From Candidatus Corynebacterium faecigallinarum (GTDB lineage Bacteria; Actinomycetota; Actinomycetes; Mycobacteriales; Mycobacteriaceae): a stretch of 64,000 nucleotides of DNA. The stretch covers positions 62,001 through 126,000 of the forward strand of contig DWVP01000016.1 in assembly GCA_019120175.1 (NCBI GenBank), given 5' to 3'. The notes beneath the pieces were generated by a model. That model saw only the letters and a list, made by a program, of their open reading frames with translations. It was not told the origin of the DNA and ran no database searches. Each line of letters opens with the position of its first letter. Within the stretch, counting starts at the first letter, position 1. Below are positions 9,596 through 21,954 of this stretch, piece by piece. The translations under genes were made by a program, and so were the position numbers.

Positions 9596-10911
9596 CCGGT
9601 GAGCGCGTGCTGGTGCACGCGGCGTCGTGGTCGGGCGTCGGCGTTCCGTTCCGGGAGCTCGCGCTGGTCCTCCTCGTGGGACTGGTGACGACATATCTCA
9701 CGACCGGGATCATCCGGATGCTGATGCTGCGGTACGGACGTCTCGCCAAGCCCCGTGTCCGCGATGTCCACACCGTCCCCACCCCACGGCTGGGTGGTGT
9801 GGCGATGTTCACCGGTTTCGTCGTCGCGGTCCTGGTTGCCAGCCAACTGCCGGCGCTCAACCGGGGTTTCCCTCCGATCACCCCGGACATGGTGGCGGTG
9901 CTGACCGCGGCCTTCGTCATCGTGGTGGTCGGTATCGTCGACGACCTCTTCGACATCTCCTGGGTACTCAAGCTCGGCGGCCAGGTCGCCGGCTCCGTCG
10001 TCATGAGCCTCGCAGGGCTGTCCTGGTACCTCATCTACTCCCCGTTCGGTGGCGGCACCACGCTGATCCTGGATCAGGTCCAGTCAACGATCTTGACTGC
10101 ATTGTTGACGGTCGCGATCATCAACGCGATGAACTTCGTCGACGGGTTGGACGGCCTGGCGGCCGGGTTGGGCGCGATCGCTGCGGCGACCCTGCTGATC
10201 TACTCGCTGACGATCCTGCATGACCAGGGAGGTACCGTCAGCGCCTACCCGCCGGCGATGATCTCCGCCGGTCTGCTTGGGGTGTGCCTGGGATTCCTAC
10301 CGCACAACTTCTCGCCGGCGCGCATCTTCATGGGGGACTCAGGCTCCATGCTCATCGGCCTGCTGCTGGCCGCGGCGAGTGTCTCGGCCTCCGGGCGGAT
10401 CAACATGGCCCTCTACGGCCCGGCCGACCTGCTGGCGTTGCTGACCCCGATGCTGGTTGTCATTGCCGCACTGTTCATCCCGATGCTGGACCTGCTGATG
10501 GCGGTCTTCCGCCGACTCAAGGCAGGCAAGAGCCCGTTCGCCCCCGACAAACAGCACCTGCACCACCGGCTGCTGCGCCTGGGGCATTCCCAGAAGCAGG
10601 TCGTCCTGGTGCTCTACACCTGGGTCGGCGTGGTGGCACTGGGGGCGGTGGGTTCCACGGTCTTCCCGTTGGGTGTGGCAGCGACGATCTTCGGGGTGGC
10701 GATCCTGCTGGCACTGGGGTTCACCGTCGTGCCGTTGTGGCGGGGCAGAACGACAGTAGCCGCGGTGTCGGAGACGGTCCCACCCCCGGAACCGCATGCT
10801 CCGCAGGCCGTCACGAAAACTCCGCCGACCGCGACGACCCCGCTGCCCCGGCCGGGTGCGTCCACCCGCCGTAACGTGGGCAAGATGGGACCTGGGGGCC
10901 GCGGACGCTAG
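9592..10911 (+). CDS. wecA: Undecaprenyl-phosphate GlcNAc-1-phosphate transferase (WecA/Rfe family)
   Basis: 439 aa polytopic membrane enzyme of the MraY/WecA family, orthologous by position to Rv1302, which starts the arabinogalactan linker on decaprenyl phosphate. Motifs: GIVDDLFDISW (the Asp-rich loop), NFVDGLDGLAAG near residue 183, RIFMGDSGSMLIG and the His motif HLHHRLLRLGHS. About ten hydrophobic segments are visible, then a Pro/Thr-rich cytoplasmic tail. The substrate assignment rests on synteny. Confidence 0.92.
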   Translation: MTGERVLVHAASWSGVGVPFRELALVLLVGLVTTYLTTGIIRMLMLRYGRLAKPRVRDVHTVPTPRLGGVAMFTGFVVAVLVASQLPALNRGFPPITPDMVAVLTAAFVIVVVGIVDDLFDISWVLKLGGQVAGSVVMSLAGLSWYLIYSPFGGGTTLILDQVQSTILTALLTVAIINAMNFVDGLDGLAAGLGAIAAATLLIYSLTILHDQGGTVSAYPPAMISAGLLGVCLGFLPHNFSPARIFMGDSGSMLIGLLLAAASVSASGRINMALYGPADLLALLTPMLVVIAALFIPMLDLLMAVFRRLKAGKSPFAPDKQHLHHRLLRLGHSQKQVVLVLYTWVGVVALGAVGSTVFPLGVAATIFGVAILLALGFTVVPLWRGRTTVAAVSETVPPPEPHAPQAVTKTPPTATTPLPRPGASTRRNVGKMGPGGRGR

Positions 10912-10921
10912 GGTGTAGTCC

Positions 10922-11392
10922 GTGAGCGAGCAGAACAACACCCCGTCCCAGTCCCCGGCCGACCTGCCAGACATCAACGTCAGTGACGACGGCGATGTCG
11001 CCGACCACCGGCGTCCGCTGCTGCGTGCCGCGAAGTGGGGTGCGGTTGCCGTGCTGGTGATCACCATCATCTCCCTGGCGCTGTGGGGCAATGCCCGCGG
11101 CCCGGAGGGGCTGTGGGGTGTGCTGATCGGTGCGGCCATCGGCGGTGGATTCATCCTGGCGACCGTGGGCATCGTCCTACTGACCTCGAATACCTCGCCG
11201 CAGACCACCGTCGTGGTGATGCTGGGGACGTGGCTGCTCAAGATCATCGTGGTGCTCGGTATTCTGCTGGTGCTGCGGAACATGGACTTCTTCGACCACA
11301 CCGCCATGGGCGTCACCGTGCTGCTCGCTCTGCTTGTCGGCCTGGTCTCGGAAACAATCGGGGTCATCACGACCCGGGTCACCAACGTCTGA
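10922..11392 (+). CDS. AtpI-like membrane protein upstream of ATP synthase (Rv1303 type)
   Basis: 156 aa with a charged N-terminal 40 residues and four hydrophobic segments (about 41-60, 68-90, 98-120, 126-148). Its position before the atp genes is that of AtpI, thought to help assemble the c-ring or act as a cation channel; sequence similarity to AtpI is low in actinobacteria. The -10 TAGGGT (10909-10914) overlaps the wecA stop, and the GTG start follows 7 nt later, so this gene probably has its own leaderless transcript. Confidence 0.75.
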   Translation: MSEQNNTPSQSPADLPDINVSDDGDVADHRRPLLRAAKWGAVAVLVITIISLALWGNARGPEGLWGVLIGAAIGGGFILATVGIVLLTSNTSPQTTVVVMLGTWLLKIIVVLGILLVLRNMDFFDHTAMGVTVLLALLVGLVSETIGVITTRVTNV

Positions 11393-11830
11393 GAACCCAC
11401 GGGGTTTGCGGCGGGGCTGTGGGGGCCCGAGGCGGTGCGGGGGTAGGGGAGGGGCGGGGGGTGTACGGCATTCAGCTGAGTATCGAATGCTGGTCAGACC
11501 GCTGACCATCGGCCAGTTGAGACCGGAATTTCCGGGGGTGACCCCGGGTGCGGGTTAATGCTGTATCGTCCAGTGAAGTACTGCGGGGGTGCTGGTTCGC
11601 ACAGCCAGGCCAATCGCTGCTATTGTCTACTGCGGGTAATCAGGTGAGTGGCCCGCGCGCGCTCTAAGCGCGCCTTACGTCCGAGCCTGGTCTATCACCC
11701 CCGGTGGCGTGCCGACGTGCGACGGAGTCCGCGCTACCGGGAACATCCTGACATCCTCCATCGCACCGTGTGACCCCGTGTCATGCGGCCCCTACCACGG
11801 GAGAGAACGCTGAGCGTTACAACCTTGGCC
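11393..11830 (+). promoter_or_regulatory. Promoter and leader region of the ATP synthase operon
   Basis: 438 bp without a gene. An extended -10 (TGC-TATTGT, 11618-11626) is the best promoter candidate and gives a leader of about 200 nt; TATCGT near 11563 is a second possibility. The leader contains a hairpin with two GCGCGC arms (11657-11662 and 11668-11673). No terminator for the upstream gene is obvious. Confidence 0.5.
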
Positions 11831-12631
11831 ATGAAGGGCGAGTTCCATGCCCCCTCCATGGAGAAAGAATTCTTCCCGGGGGAAGTGAATCCCGACCACC
11901 TCTGGTTCAGTGAGTTCGCTAACGGCATTTTCGCAGTAGACCGCCTGATGATCATCCGTCTGTTGATGATTCTCATCCTGGCGGCCTTTTTTCTGTATGC
12001 CTTCCGCAAGCCCAAGCTGATCCCGAGGGGTGTGCAGAACGTCGCAGAGTACGCGGTCGACTTCGTCCGCATACATATCGCCGAAGAGATCCTGGGGAAG
12101 AAGGAGGGCCGCCGGTTCCTGCCGGTCATCGGCACCATCTTCTTCGTCGTTCTCATCGGTAACCTGCCGGCGATCATTCCGGGGACGAACATTTCGGCCA
12201 ACGCCAGGATCGGTATGCCGATCGTCCTGGCCGCGGTGGCGTACATCGTCATGATCTACGCGGGCGCTAAGCGGTACGGTTTCGGCAAGTTCGTGAAGTC
12301 CTCCGTGGTCATCCCGAACCTGCCCCCGGCCCTGCACCTGCTTGTGGTCCCGATCGAGTTCTTCTCCACCTTCGTCCTGCGTCCGGTCACGCTGACCATC
12401 CGTCTGATGGCCAACATGCTGGCCGGCCACATCGTGCTGGTCCTGCTGTTCGGTGCCACGAACTTCTTCTTCTGGCAGCTGAACGGCTGGACGCTGCTGG
12501 CAGGCGGCACCCTGGTCGCCGCACTGGCCTTCACGCTGTTCGAGATGCTGATCATCTTCCTGCAGGCCTACATCTTCAGCCTGCTGACGGCGGTCTACAT
12601 CGAGCAGTCGTTGCACGCCGACGAGCACTGA
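11831..12631 (+). CDS. atpB: ATP synthase F0 subunit a
   Basis: 266 aa, about the usual length. Proton half-channel subunit: the essential arginine is in LTIRLMANMLAGH near residue 191, and five to six membrane helices are visible. It starts MKGEFHAPSMEKEFFPG. An in-frame ATG at 11783 would add 16 residues but has no ribosome site; TTG at 11825 is another option, so the exact start is uncertain. First gene of the eight-gene atp operon. Confidence 0.95.
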   Translation: MKGEFHAPSMEKEFFPGEVNPDHLWFSEFANGIFAVDRLMIIRLLMILILAAFFLYAFRKPKLIPRGVQNVAEYAVDFVRIHIAEEILGKKEGRRFLPVIGTIFFVVLIGNLPAIIPGTNISANARIGMPIVLAAVAYIVMIYAGAKRYGFGKFVKSSVVIPNLPPALHLLVVPIEFFSTFVLRPVTLTIRLMANMLAGHIVLVLLFGATNFFFWQLNGWTLLAGGTLVAALAFTLFEMLIIFLQAYIFSLLTAVYIEQSLHADEH

Positions 12632-12651
12632 TGAGCTTTGACGGGCACTGA

Positions 12652-12984
<333 letters not shown>

Positions 12985-13051
12985 GGTGCGGTGCTCCGGT
13001 GACGGGGCATTGTGACAAGACCTTCACACTCAAGAGCGAAAGCTGGAGACT

Positions 13052-13609
13052 ATGACGAACCACTTCATCCTGGCAGCGGAAGAGCTGCCGCTGGAGGACA
13101 GCATTAACCCGCTGCTCCCCGCGTCGTATGACATCGTCTGGTCCCTTGTCAGCTTCATCATCATCTTCGTCATCTTCTGGAAGTTCGTGCTCCCGAAGCT
13201 CAAGCAGGTTATGGCTGAGCGGACCGAGCAGATCGAGGGCGGGATCGCCCGGGCCGAAGAGGCACAGGAAGAGGCCAAGGCCGCGCTGGACAAGTACAAC
13301 GCCCAGCTGGCTGAGGCACGTACGGAAGCCGCGCAGATCCGCGACGACGCCCGTGCACAGGGCCAGAAGATCATCGCTGACATGAAGACCCAGGCCACCG
13401 ACGAGTCCAACCGCATCATCGAGTCCGGCAACAAGCAGCTGCAGGCGCAGCGCGACGCTGTCGTCTCGGACCTGCGCAAGGACATGGGCGAGAACTCCAT
13501 CAACCTGGCCGAGCGGCTGCTGGGCTCCCAGCTGTCCGACGACGTCAAGCGTTCCGGAACCATCGACTCCTTCCTCGCTGATCTCGACAGCGTCGGATCG
13601 GGGAAGTGA
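13052..13609 (+). CDS. atpF: ATP synthase F0 subunit b
   Basis: 185 aa peripheral stalk subunit. One membrane helix (about residues 27-47, [19 protein letters not shown]) is followed by a long charged coiled coil of heptads. The N-terminal [19 protein letters not shown] is typical for actinobacterial b. The stop overlaps the atpH GTG start by four bases (GTGA). Confidence 0.96.
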   Translation: MTNHFILAAEELPLEDSINPLLPASYDIVWSLVSFIIIFVIFWKFVLPKLKQVMAERTEQIEGGIARAEEAQEEAKAALDKYNAQLAEARTEAAQIRDDARAQGQKIIADMKTQATDESNRIIESGNKQLQAQRDAVVSDLRKDMGENSINLAERLLGSQLSDDVKRSGTIDSFLADLDSVGSGK

Positions 13610-14433
13610 GGCCCGTGCACGCAGCGAGCAGAGCAACCCTGGACCAGCTGACCGCATCACTGGACGCCGCCCTCACGGGTGCAGCGGACACCGCAGCCGC
13701 TGCTGCGGCCACCGGTGCGGAGCTGTTCGAGGTCGCTGACCTTCTGGACAGCGACCGGTCACTGCGCAGCGCACTGATCGATCAGGCTGTTCCGGCAGAC
13801 CGCCGGGCAGCCCTGGCTGACGGGCTGTTGGCAGACAAGGTGTCGGGTACCACCCGGGACACGATTTCCTCGGCTGTTGCCGGCACCTGGTCCAACACCC
13901 GGGACCTGCGGCACGGGCTCGTCGAGCTGGGCCGCCGTGCCCTGCTGCGTGCAGCCCGCGAGCAGGGGCAGAGCGAGAAGGTCGGGACCGAGCTCTTCGA
14001 GCTCGCCCGCCTCCTCGAGCGGGAGTCGGAGCTGGAGATGATCCTGGCCGACCGTCTCGCATCTGCCGAGAAGCGCCGCGAACTTCTGGCCAAGGTCCTC
14101 TACGGACATGTCAGCGCCCTCACTGAGGCCCTCGCACTGCAGGTCGTCGGACGTCCTGTTGCGCGACCGGTCGAGGACCTGGACGCACTGTGCGATTTCG
14201 CAGCTGGACTCGACGACCGCAAGGTCGCCCGTGTCCGCAGCGCCGCCGCACTGAGCGAGGCCCAGGAGCAGGCACTGGCCCAGAAGCTGGAGAAGATCTA
14301 CGGTTCCGCGATGTCGGTCCATTCCGAGGTTGACACCAGCCTCCTCGGTGGAGCGGTCATCCGGGTCGGCGACGAAGTCATCGACGGAAGCACGGCTGGA
14401 AAGCTGTCGCGTCTCCGTCGGGAATTCGCCTGA
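13606..14433 (+). CDS. atpH: ATP synthase F1 subunit delta (long corynebacterial form)
   Basis: 275 aa, against about 180 aa in E. coli. The N-terminal helical OSCP/delta domain and the C-terminal [25 protein letters not shown] motif are both recognisable; the extra length lies in the middle, as in other corynebacteria. Mycobacteria go further and fuse a b-like domain here. Start codon GTG at 13606 overlaps atpF; GTG 13615 is an alternative. Confidence 0.94.
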   Translation: MRPVHAASRATLDQLTASLDAALTGAADTAAAAAATGAELFEVADLLDSDRSLRSALIDQAVPADRRAALADGLLADKVSGTTRDTISSAVAGTWSNTRDLRHGLVELGRRALLRAAREQGQSEKVGTELFELARLLERESELEMILADRLASAEKRRELLAKVLYGHVSALTEALALQVVGRPVARPVEDLDALCDFAAGLDDRKVARVRSAAALSEAQEQALAQKLEKIYGSAMSVHSEVDTSLLGGAVIRVGDEVIDGSTAGKLSRLRREFA

Positions 14434-14508
14434 CGCGACCCGCGGCGAACCGCGATCGAGAGATTCACTCACCAAATGCTGGAAGACGATACCGAGAGCA
14501 GGAAGATT

Positions 14509-16143
14509 ATGGCGGAGCTTACGATCTCCTCCGATGAGATCCGTAGCGCTATTGCGAACTACACCTCAAGCGCTTCCGCGGAGGCCTCCCGTGAGGAGGT
14601 CGGCGTGGTTACGCTGGCCGCGGACGGCATTGCCCAGGTTTCGGGCATGCCCTCCGTGATGACCAACGAGCTGCTTGAGTTCCCCGGCGGCGTCATCGGC
14701 GTCGCACAGAACCTCGAGACCGACACCGTCGGCGTCGTGGTCCTGGGCAACTACGAGTCGCTGAAGGAAGGCGACGAAGTCAAGCGGACCGGCGAAGTCC
14801 TGTCCGTCCCGGTCGGCGAGAAGTTCCTCGGCCGTGTCATCAACCCCCTGGGCCAGCCCATCGACGGCCTCGGCGACATCGAGTCGTCCGAGAACCGTGC
14901 GCTGGAGCTCCAGGCCCCGTCCGTGCTGATGCGTCAGCCGGTCCACGAGCCGATGCAGACCGGCATCAAGGCCATCGACGCGATGACCCCCATCGGTCGT
15001 GGCCAGCGTCAGCTGATCATCGGTGACCGCAAGACCGGTAAGACCTCGGTCTGCATCGACACCATCCTGAACCAGCGTGCGAACTGGGAGTCCGGTGACC
15101 CGAGCAAGCAGGTGCGTTGCATCTACGTTGCCATCGGTCAGAAGGGTTCCACCATCGCCGCGCTGCGGAAGACCCTGGAGGATCAGGGCGCCCTGGACTA
15201 CACGACCATCGTGGCAGCCCCGGCCTCCGACTCCGCCGGTTTCAAGTGGCTGGCCCCGTTCGCCGGTGCCGCCCTGGGTCAGCAGTGGATGTACGAGGGC
15301 AAGCACGTCCTCATCATCTTCGACGACCTGACCAAGCAGGCCGAGGCCTACCGTGCGATCTCCCTGCTGCTGCGTCGCCCGCCGGGCCGCGAGGCATACC
15401 CGGGTGACGTGTTCTACCTGCACTCCCGCCTGCTGGAGCGTGCCGCCAAGCTGTCCGACGAGCTCGGTGCCGGTTCCATGACCGCGCTGCCGATCATCGA
15501 GACCAAGGCCAACGACGTGGGTGCGTTCATCCCCACCAACGTCATCTCCATCACCGACGGCCAGGTCTTCCTGGAGTCCGACCTGTTCAACCAGGGTGTG
15601 CGCCCCGCCATCAACGTCGGTGTGTCGGTCTCCCGTGTCGGTGGTGACGCCCAGACCAAGGGCATGAAGAAGGTCGCAGGTAACCTGCGACTGGACCTCG
15701 CCGCCTACCGTGACCTGGAGGCGTTCGCCGCCTTCGCGTCCGACCTGGACGAGTTCTCCAAGGCACAGCTGGAGCGCGGTAAGCGTCTGGTCGAGCTGCT
15801 GAAGCAGGTCGAGACCCAGCCGCAGTCCGTTGAGGACCAGATGGTCTCCATCTTCCTCGCTGCAGAGTCCGTCTTCGACACCGTTCCCGTCGAGGACGTG
15901 CGCCGCTTCGAGGCTGAGCTGTGGGAGTTCCTCCACGCCGGTCACGCCGGTGTCTACGAGCAGATCGCCGGCGGCACGCCGCTGTCCGACGAGTCCAAGG
16001 CTGAGCTGGTCAAGGCCGCTGACGAGTTCAAGCGCGGCTTCCAGACCACCGACGGCACCCCGGTCATCAACGAGCCGGAGGCCGACGCCCTGGCCGACCA
16101 GGACCTGGACCAGTCTCAGATCACCGTCACCCGCAAGAAGTAG
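14509..16143 (+). CDS. atpA: ATP synthase F1 subunit alpha
   Basis: 544 aa non-catalytic nucleotide-binding subunit. Walker [10 protein letters not shown] begins near residue 172, and the [13 protein letters not shown] signature is intact. The start was taken at ATG 14509 ([12 protein letters not shown]), with AGGAAG 5-8 nt upstream; an in-frame ATG at 14476 lacks such a site. The C-terminus runs about 30 residues beyond the E. coli end ([18 protein letters not shown]). Mycobacterial alpha has a comparable extension that restrains ATP hydrolysis; whether this one does is inference. Confidence 0.97.
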   Translation: MAELTISSDEIRSAIANYTSSASAEASREEVGVVTLAADGIAQVSGMPSVMTNELLEFPGGVIGVAQNLETDTVGVVVLGNYESLKEGDEVKRTGEVLSVPVGEKFLGRVINPLGQPIDGLGDIESSENRALELQAPSVLMRQPVHEPMQTGIKAIDAMTPIGRGQRQLIIGDRKTGKTSVCIDTILNQRANWESGDPSKQVRCIYVAIGQKGSTIAALRKTLEDQGALDYTTIVAAPASDSAGFKWLAPFAGAALGQQWMYEGKHVLIIFDDLTKQAEAYRAISLLLRRPPGREAYPGDVFYLHSRLLERAAKLSDELGAGSMTALPIIETKANDVGAFIPTNVISITDGQVFLESDLFNQGVRPAINVGVSVSRVGGDAQTKGMKKVAGNLRLDLAAYRDLEAFAAFASDLDEFSKAQLERGKRLVELLKQVETQPQSVEDQMVSIFLAAESVFDTVPVEDVRRFEAELWEFLHAGHAGVYEQIAGGTPLSDESKAELVKAADEFKRGFQTTDGTPVINEPEADALADQDLDQSQITVTRKK

Positions 16144-16205
16144 CGCGGGGACCTGATCCTATGACTGCACAGACCGAGTACACAGAAGAAGGGAGGTAGA
16201 CAGCG

Positions 16206-18637
<2,432 letters not shown>

Positions 18638-18649
18638 GGGGTCACGCAC

Positions 18650-19024
18650 ATGGCTGAGATTGCCGCTGAACTGGTGGCCGTGGAGCGCGAGCTGTGGTCG
18701 GGCACCGCAACCTCCGTTACCGCACAGACCACCGAGGGCGAGATCGGCGTGCTCCCCGGCCACGAGCCCCTTCTCGGCCAGCTGGTCGAGAACGGTGTCG
18801 TGGTCATCCGGACGACCGACGGCGAGACCCTCGTCGCCGCCGTCCAGGGTGGCTTCCTCTCCGTGTCCACGGAGAAGATCACCATCCTCGCCGATTCCGC
18901 GCTGTGGGCCCACGAGGTCGATGTCGCCGAGGCCGAGGCACGTCTGCGTGACGCCTCGACCGAGGAGGAGCGTGAGGACGCTGACTCCGAGCTTCGCGCC
19001 GTGAAGCGTCTGCAGGAGAGCTGA
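18650..19024 (+). CDS. atpC: ATP synthase F1 subunit epsilon
   Basis: 124 aa. The N-terminal beta-sandwich ([19 protein letters not shown]) is intact. The C-terminal part is a single helix region, short as in mycobacteria, so inhibition by an extended epsilon helix is probably weak. Last gene of the operon, directly followed by a terminator. Confidence 0.96.
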   Translation: MAEIAAELVAVERELWSGTATSVTAQTTEGEIGVLPGHEPLLGQLVENGVVVIRTTDGETLVAAVQGGFLSVSTEKITILADSALWAHEVDVAEAEARLRDASTEEEREDADSELRAVKRLQES

Positions 19025-19041
19025 CAGCCGGCGACCCTGCG

Positions 19042-19090
19042 AAAACCACCGGGCGGCCTCTTCCACATGGAAGAGACCGCCCGGTGGTTT
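19042..19090 (+). terminator. Intrinsic terminator of the ATP synthase operon
   Basis: A 22-bp stem with a single mismatch: the left arm begins AAACCACCGGGCGG and the right arm ends CCGCCCGGTGGTTT, around a tiny ACAT-type loop. It starts 18 nt after the atpC stop. The terminal TTT completes a typical terminator. Confidence 0.88.
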
Positions 19091-19145
19091 CTGTGTCGGT
19101 GGCCATGCGATCTCCCGGTCTTTTGGTCCCCCTGCCTCACCCCGG

Positions 19146-19151
19146 TAGACT
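19146..19151 (+). promoter_or_regulatory. Probable -10 box for the DUF2550 gene
   Basis: TAGACT after the atp terminator, matching the TANNNT form seen before many genes of this window. A leader of about 120 nt would follow. Confidence 0.4.
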
Positions 19152-19276
19152 CCACTGAAAGCTGAATTCCACAAGCCTCGACGAGGTTCGACAAGCTGTA
19201 GTGCGAACGAGCCCATCCGCAGATGACGACTGTGGACTCATGGGCCCGAGACTTCCGACGAGAAGGGGCGTACCTG

Positions 19277-19732
19277 GTGATCTGGACGATCCTGGTGACC
19301 GTGGTGGTCATCATCGCAGTATGTGGCGTGATGATGGCGGGAGGACGATTCCTCCTCCTCCGAAGTCGTGGCATCCCCGTGGTGATCAGAAGCCTGCCGA
19401 ATCCCGATGGCAGGCACTGGCGCCACGGGGTTCTTGTTTATGGTTCCCGGACGGCCCTCGTCTACAAGCTGCGCTCGCTGCGCCCGGAGTCCGACATCGT
19501 GCTGTCGAGGCAGGGGACCGAGATCACCGAGCGCCGGAAGATCACCGAGCGGGAATCCCAGTTCCTCGAGCCGGAACTCCACGTTCTCGGGCTGAGGTCG
19601 GAAGGGCAGGCCTGGGAGGTCGCCCTCGATGATGCCGGTGACACTGCGCTGGTGTCCTGGCTGGAGTCCGCGCCGTCGGAGCGCATGGTACGTCCGGCCA
19701 CCCGCATCTCCCGTCGTAACGGCCTGCACTGA
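19277..19732 (+). CDS. DUF2550 family membrane protein (Rv1312-like)
   Basis: 151 aa. One N-terminal membrane helix (IWTILVTVVVIIAVCGVMM) is followed by a soluble Arg-rich domain (RHGVLVYGSRTALVYKLRSL). Function unknown; found after atpC in mycobacteria and corynebacteria. GTG 19277 was chosen because AGAAGGGG lies 8 nt upstream; an in-frame ATG at 19223 would add 18 residues but has no ribosome site. Confidence 0.8.
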   Translation: MIWTILVTVVVIIAVCGVMMAGGRFLLLRSRGIPVVIRSLPNPDGRHWRHGVLVYGSRTALVYKLRSLRPESDIVLSRQGTEITERRKITERESQFLEPELHVLGLRSEGQAWEVALDDAGDTALVSWLESAPSERMVRPATRISRRNGLH

Positions 19733-19768
19733 GTTTCCCGCGGGACCCCATCGGGTAGCCTGTCACCC

Positions 19769-20461
19769 ATGCGTCTGGTGATCTGCCGTTGTTCCGTCGA
19801 CTACGAAGGTCGACTCGCCGCCCACCTCCCGGAGGCCGACCGTCTGGTGATGGTCAAGGCCGATGGTTCGGTCAGTATCCACGCCGACGACCGCGCCTAC
19901 AAGCCATTGAACTGGATGACCCCGCCGTGCAGCCTCACCGAGGTCGATGCCACCGAGGAGCAGCAGGACGCCGGTATCCAGCAGGTCTGGCAGGTGGAGA
20001 ACCCGAAGGGCGAGCTGCTGAGCATCCGGATCTTCGAGGTGTACTCCGACACCGCCCACGAGCTGGGGGAGGACCCTGGGCTGGTCAAGGACGGTGTGGA
20101 AGCCCACCTTCAGGAGCTACTCGCCGCCCAGATCGACGTCCTCGGTGATGGCTTCAGCCTGATCCGCCGCGAGTACCCCACAGCGATCGGCCCGGTGGAC
20201 ATCCTGTCCCGCGATGCCGATGGGGCGACCGTCGCGGTGGAGATCAAGCGTCGCGGCGGTATCGACGGTGTCGAGCAGCTCACCCGGTACGTCGACCTGC
20301 TCAACCGGGACGAGTTGCTCGCCCCGGTCCATGGGGTGTTCGCCGCCCAGGAGATCAAGCCGCAGGCCCGTACCCTTGCCGAGGACCGGGGATTCCGGTG
20401 CGTGACCCTGGACTACCAGGAGATGCGTGGCGTCGAGTCCGATGAGCTTCGTCTCTTCTAA
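19769..20461 (+). CDS. nucS: Mismatch-specific endonuclease NucS
   Basis: 230 aa. NucS replaces MutS/MutL mismatch repair in many actinobacteria and archaea, cutting both strands at mismatches. The N-terminal DNA-binding domain ([20 protein letters not shown]) is followed by the nuclease core with the catalytic Asp and Glu-x-Lys ([26 protein letters not shown]). The last residues, DELRLF, look like the beta-clamp-binding peptide. -10 TAGCCT (19756-19761) ends 7 nt before the ATG, so the message is probably leaderless. Confidence 0.95.
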   Translation: MRLVICRCSVDYEGRLAAHLPEADRLVMVKADGSVSIHADDRAYKPLNWMTPPCSLTEVDATEEQQDAGIQQVWQVENPKGELLSIRIFEVYSDTAHELGEDPGLVKDGVEAHLQELLAAQIDVLGDGFSLIRREYPTAIGPVDILSRDADGATVAVEIKRRGGIDGVEQLTRYVDLLNRDELLAPVHGVFAAQEIKPQARTLAEDRGFRCVTLDYQEMRGVESDELRLF

Positions 20462-20490
20462 CGCCGTTCGTTCCGAGGAGTACTGAACCC

Positions 20491-20826
20491 ATGCCCCGAC
20501 GTAACCGGCCGCGGGGACACGGCCGTCCGGAGTCCCGCGGTACCCGCAACGGTTCACCACGCGAACTGCCGCGCGACGGTGCGTCCTACCTCGGCACCTG
20601 GCGCGAGGACGGGCCTGGTTGGTCGGCCAGCTCCGCACATGGCGGCACCGAGACCTACCTGGTGCGCCGCATGGGCGCTACCGCCGCGGTCAAGCACTAC
20701 GTCTGCCCGGGGTGCAACCAGGGCATCCCGCCGGGTGTCGCCCACCTCGTGGCGTGGCCGGACACCCTCACCGGTGCCGAGTACCGCAGACACTGGCACA
20801 CCGCCTGTTGGCAGCGTCGCCGATAG
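20491..20826 (+). CDS. Small Cys/His protein next to nucS (function unknown)
   Basis: 111 aa. The N-terminal 40 residues are Arg/Gly/Pro-rich and basic; the rest carries CPGC, then a His (VAHLV), then HWHTAC, a CxxC...H...HxHxxC arrangement that could bind zinc, loosely like an HNH or treble-clef finger. Homologues next to nucS in other actinobacteria are often labelled ATP/GTP-binding, but no nucleotide motif is visible here. It starts 29 nt after nucS with CGAGGAG upstream, so it is probably co-transcribed. Confidence 0.7.
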   Translation: MPRRNRPRGHGRPESRGTRNGSPRELPRDGASYLGTWREDGPGWSASSAHGGTETYLVRRMGATAAVKHYVCPGCNQGIPPGVAHLVAWPDTLTGAEYRRHWHTACWQRRR

Positions 20827-20903
20827 CAGGCACCGATGACAGGCGGCGATAGAGGACGGGAGTCTGCCGCGGCGGTGTCCGGTGGTGGTTAGGATGGGTG
20901 GAC

Positions 20904-21878
20904 ATGAGCACACCGAACTATCCCGCACAGCGGCCCGGCGGACCGTCGACTCCTGACCGTTTCGCCTCCCGGGCCGTTGACCTCGGGGCCTTGAAGGAAG
21001 CGTCCGATCAACGACAGCGTGCCGCGGAGCGGACCCGCGAGGAGGCGGCGTCCGGCACGAAGGTCCCGCGGTCCGCTATTGTCACCGCCGAGAGTTTCGA
21101 ACAGGATCTCGTTGTCCGGTCCACCCAGGTCGCCGTGGTGCTGCTGTTGGGTAGCCCGCGGGCCGAGGGCTGTGGTGAGATGTCCGCCGAGTTCACCCGG
21201 CTGGCCGAGGCGCAGGACGCCGACGGTGTGCCGGTGCAGTGGGTCTTCCGTGAGGTCAACGTGGACACCACCCCGGAGATTGCCCAGGCTCTGCAGGTCC
21301 AGGCGGTGCCGACGGTGCTGGCCCTGGCCGCTGGTCGTCCCCTGACCAGCTTCGAGGGGGTGCAGCCTGCCGAGCAGATCGGCCAGTTCATCGAGGCGGT
21401 GGTACGCACGGTCGACGGAAAGCTGCCCGGTCTGCCGGATTCGGAGGGGGACGCACCGGACGCGGGCGTGACCGGTTCCGCTGACGACTCCGGTGCTGAT
21501 CCGCGGTTCGACGCTGCTGCAGAACTGCTGGAGGAGGGGGACTACCGCGGCGCGGTGTCGGTCTACGACCGGATCATCGCCGAGTCCGCCGCCGATGAAG
21601 ACAATGGTGCCGAGACCGCCGACGAGGCCCGTTCGGCCCGGGTCACCGCCCTGTTGCTGGAGCGCACTGCCGCCGGGACCGCGGACAGCATCGACGAGCA
21701 GCTCTTGGCGGGGGAGCGCGAGCAGGCCTTCGACACTCTCATCGAGCAGATCCGCACCAGCGCCGGCGATGAGCGCACAGCCGCCCGCGACCGGCTGCTG
21801 GAGATCTTCGCCATGTACGATGCGGCAGATCCCGGGGTCATCGACGCGCGAACCAGGATGGCCTCCGCCTTCTTCTGA
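20904..21878 (+). CDS. Thioredoxin-fold protein with TPR-like tail (YbbN/CnoX type)
   Basis: 324 aa. Residues about 60-165 form a thioredoxin fold (VAVVLLLGSPR, VNVDTTPEIAQALQVQAVPT with the cis-proline), and residues 200-324 are helical, TPR-like. The CxxC active site is degenerate: only one Cys remains (SPRAEGCGEM), so disulfide exchange is unlikely and a chaperone or holdase role, as for CnoX, is more probable. -10 TAGGAT (20890-20895) with ATG 8 nt later suggests a leaderless message and decides this start over GTG 20898. Confidence 0.83.
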   Translation: MSTPNYPAQRPGGPSTPDRFASRAVDLGALKEASDQRQRAAERTREEAASGTKVPRSAIVTAESFEQDLVVRSTQVAVVLLLGSPRAEGCGEMSAEFTRLAEAQDADGVPVQWVFREVNVDTTPEIAQALQVQAVPTVLALAAGRPLTSFEGVQPAEQIGQFIEAVVRTVDGKLPGLPDSEGDAPDAGVTGSADDSGADPRFDAAAELLEEGDYRGAVSVYDRIIAESAADEDNGAETADEARSARVTALLLERTAAGTADSIDEQLLAGEREQAFDTLIEQIRTSAGDERTAARDRLLEIFAMYDAADPGVIDARTRMASAFF

Positions 21879-21954
21879 GCCGGCCCCTGGCTCTGCCCCG
21901 GCGATACCCCCACCGGCCGGGTGCTGCGCCTGCGATCGGAGTGGATAGGGCACG

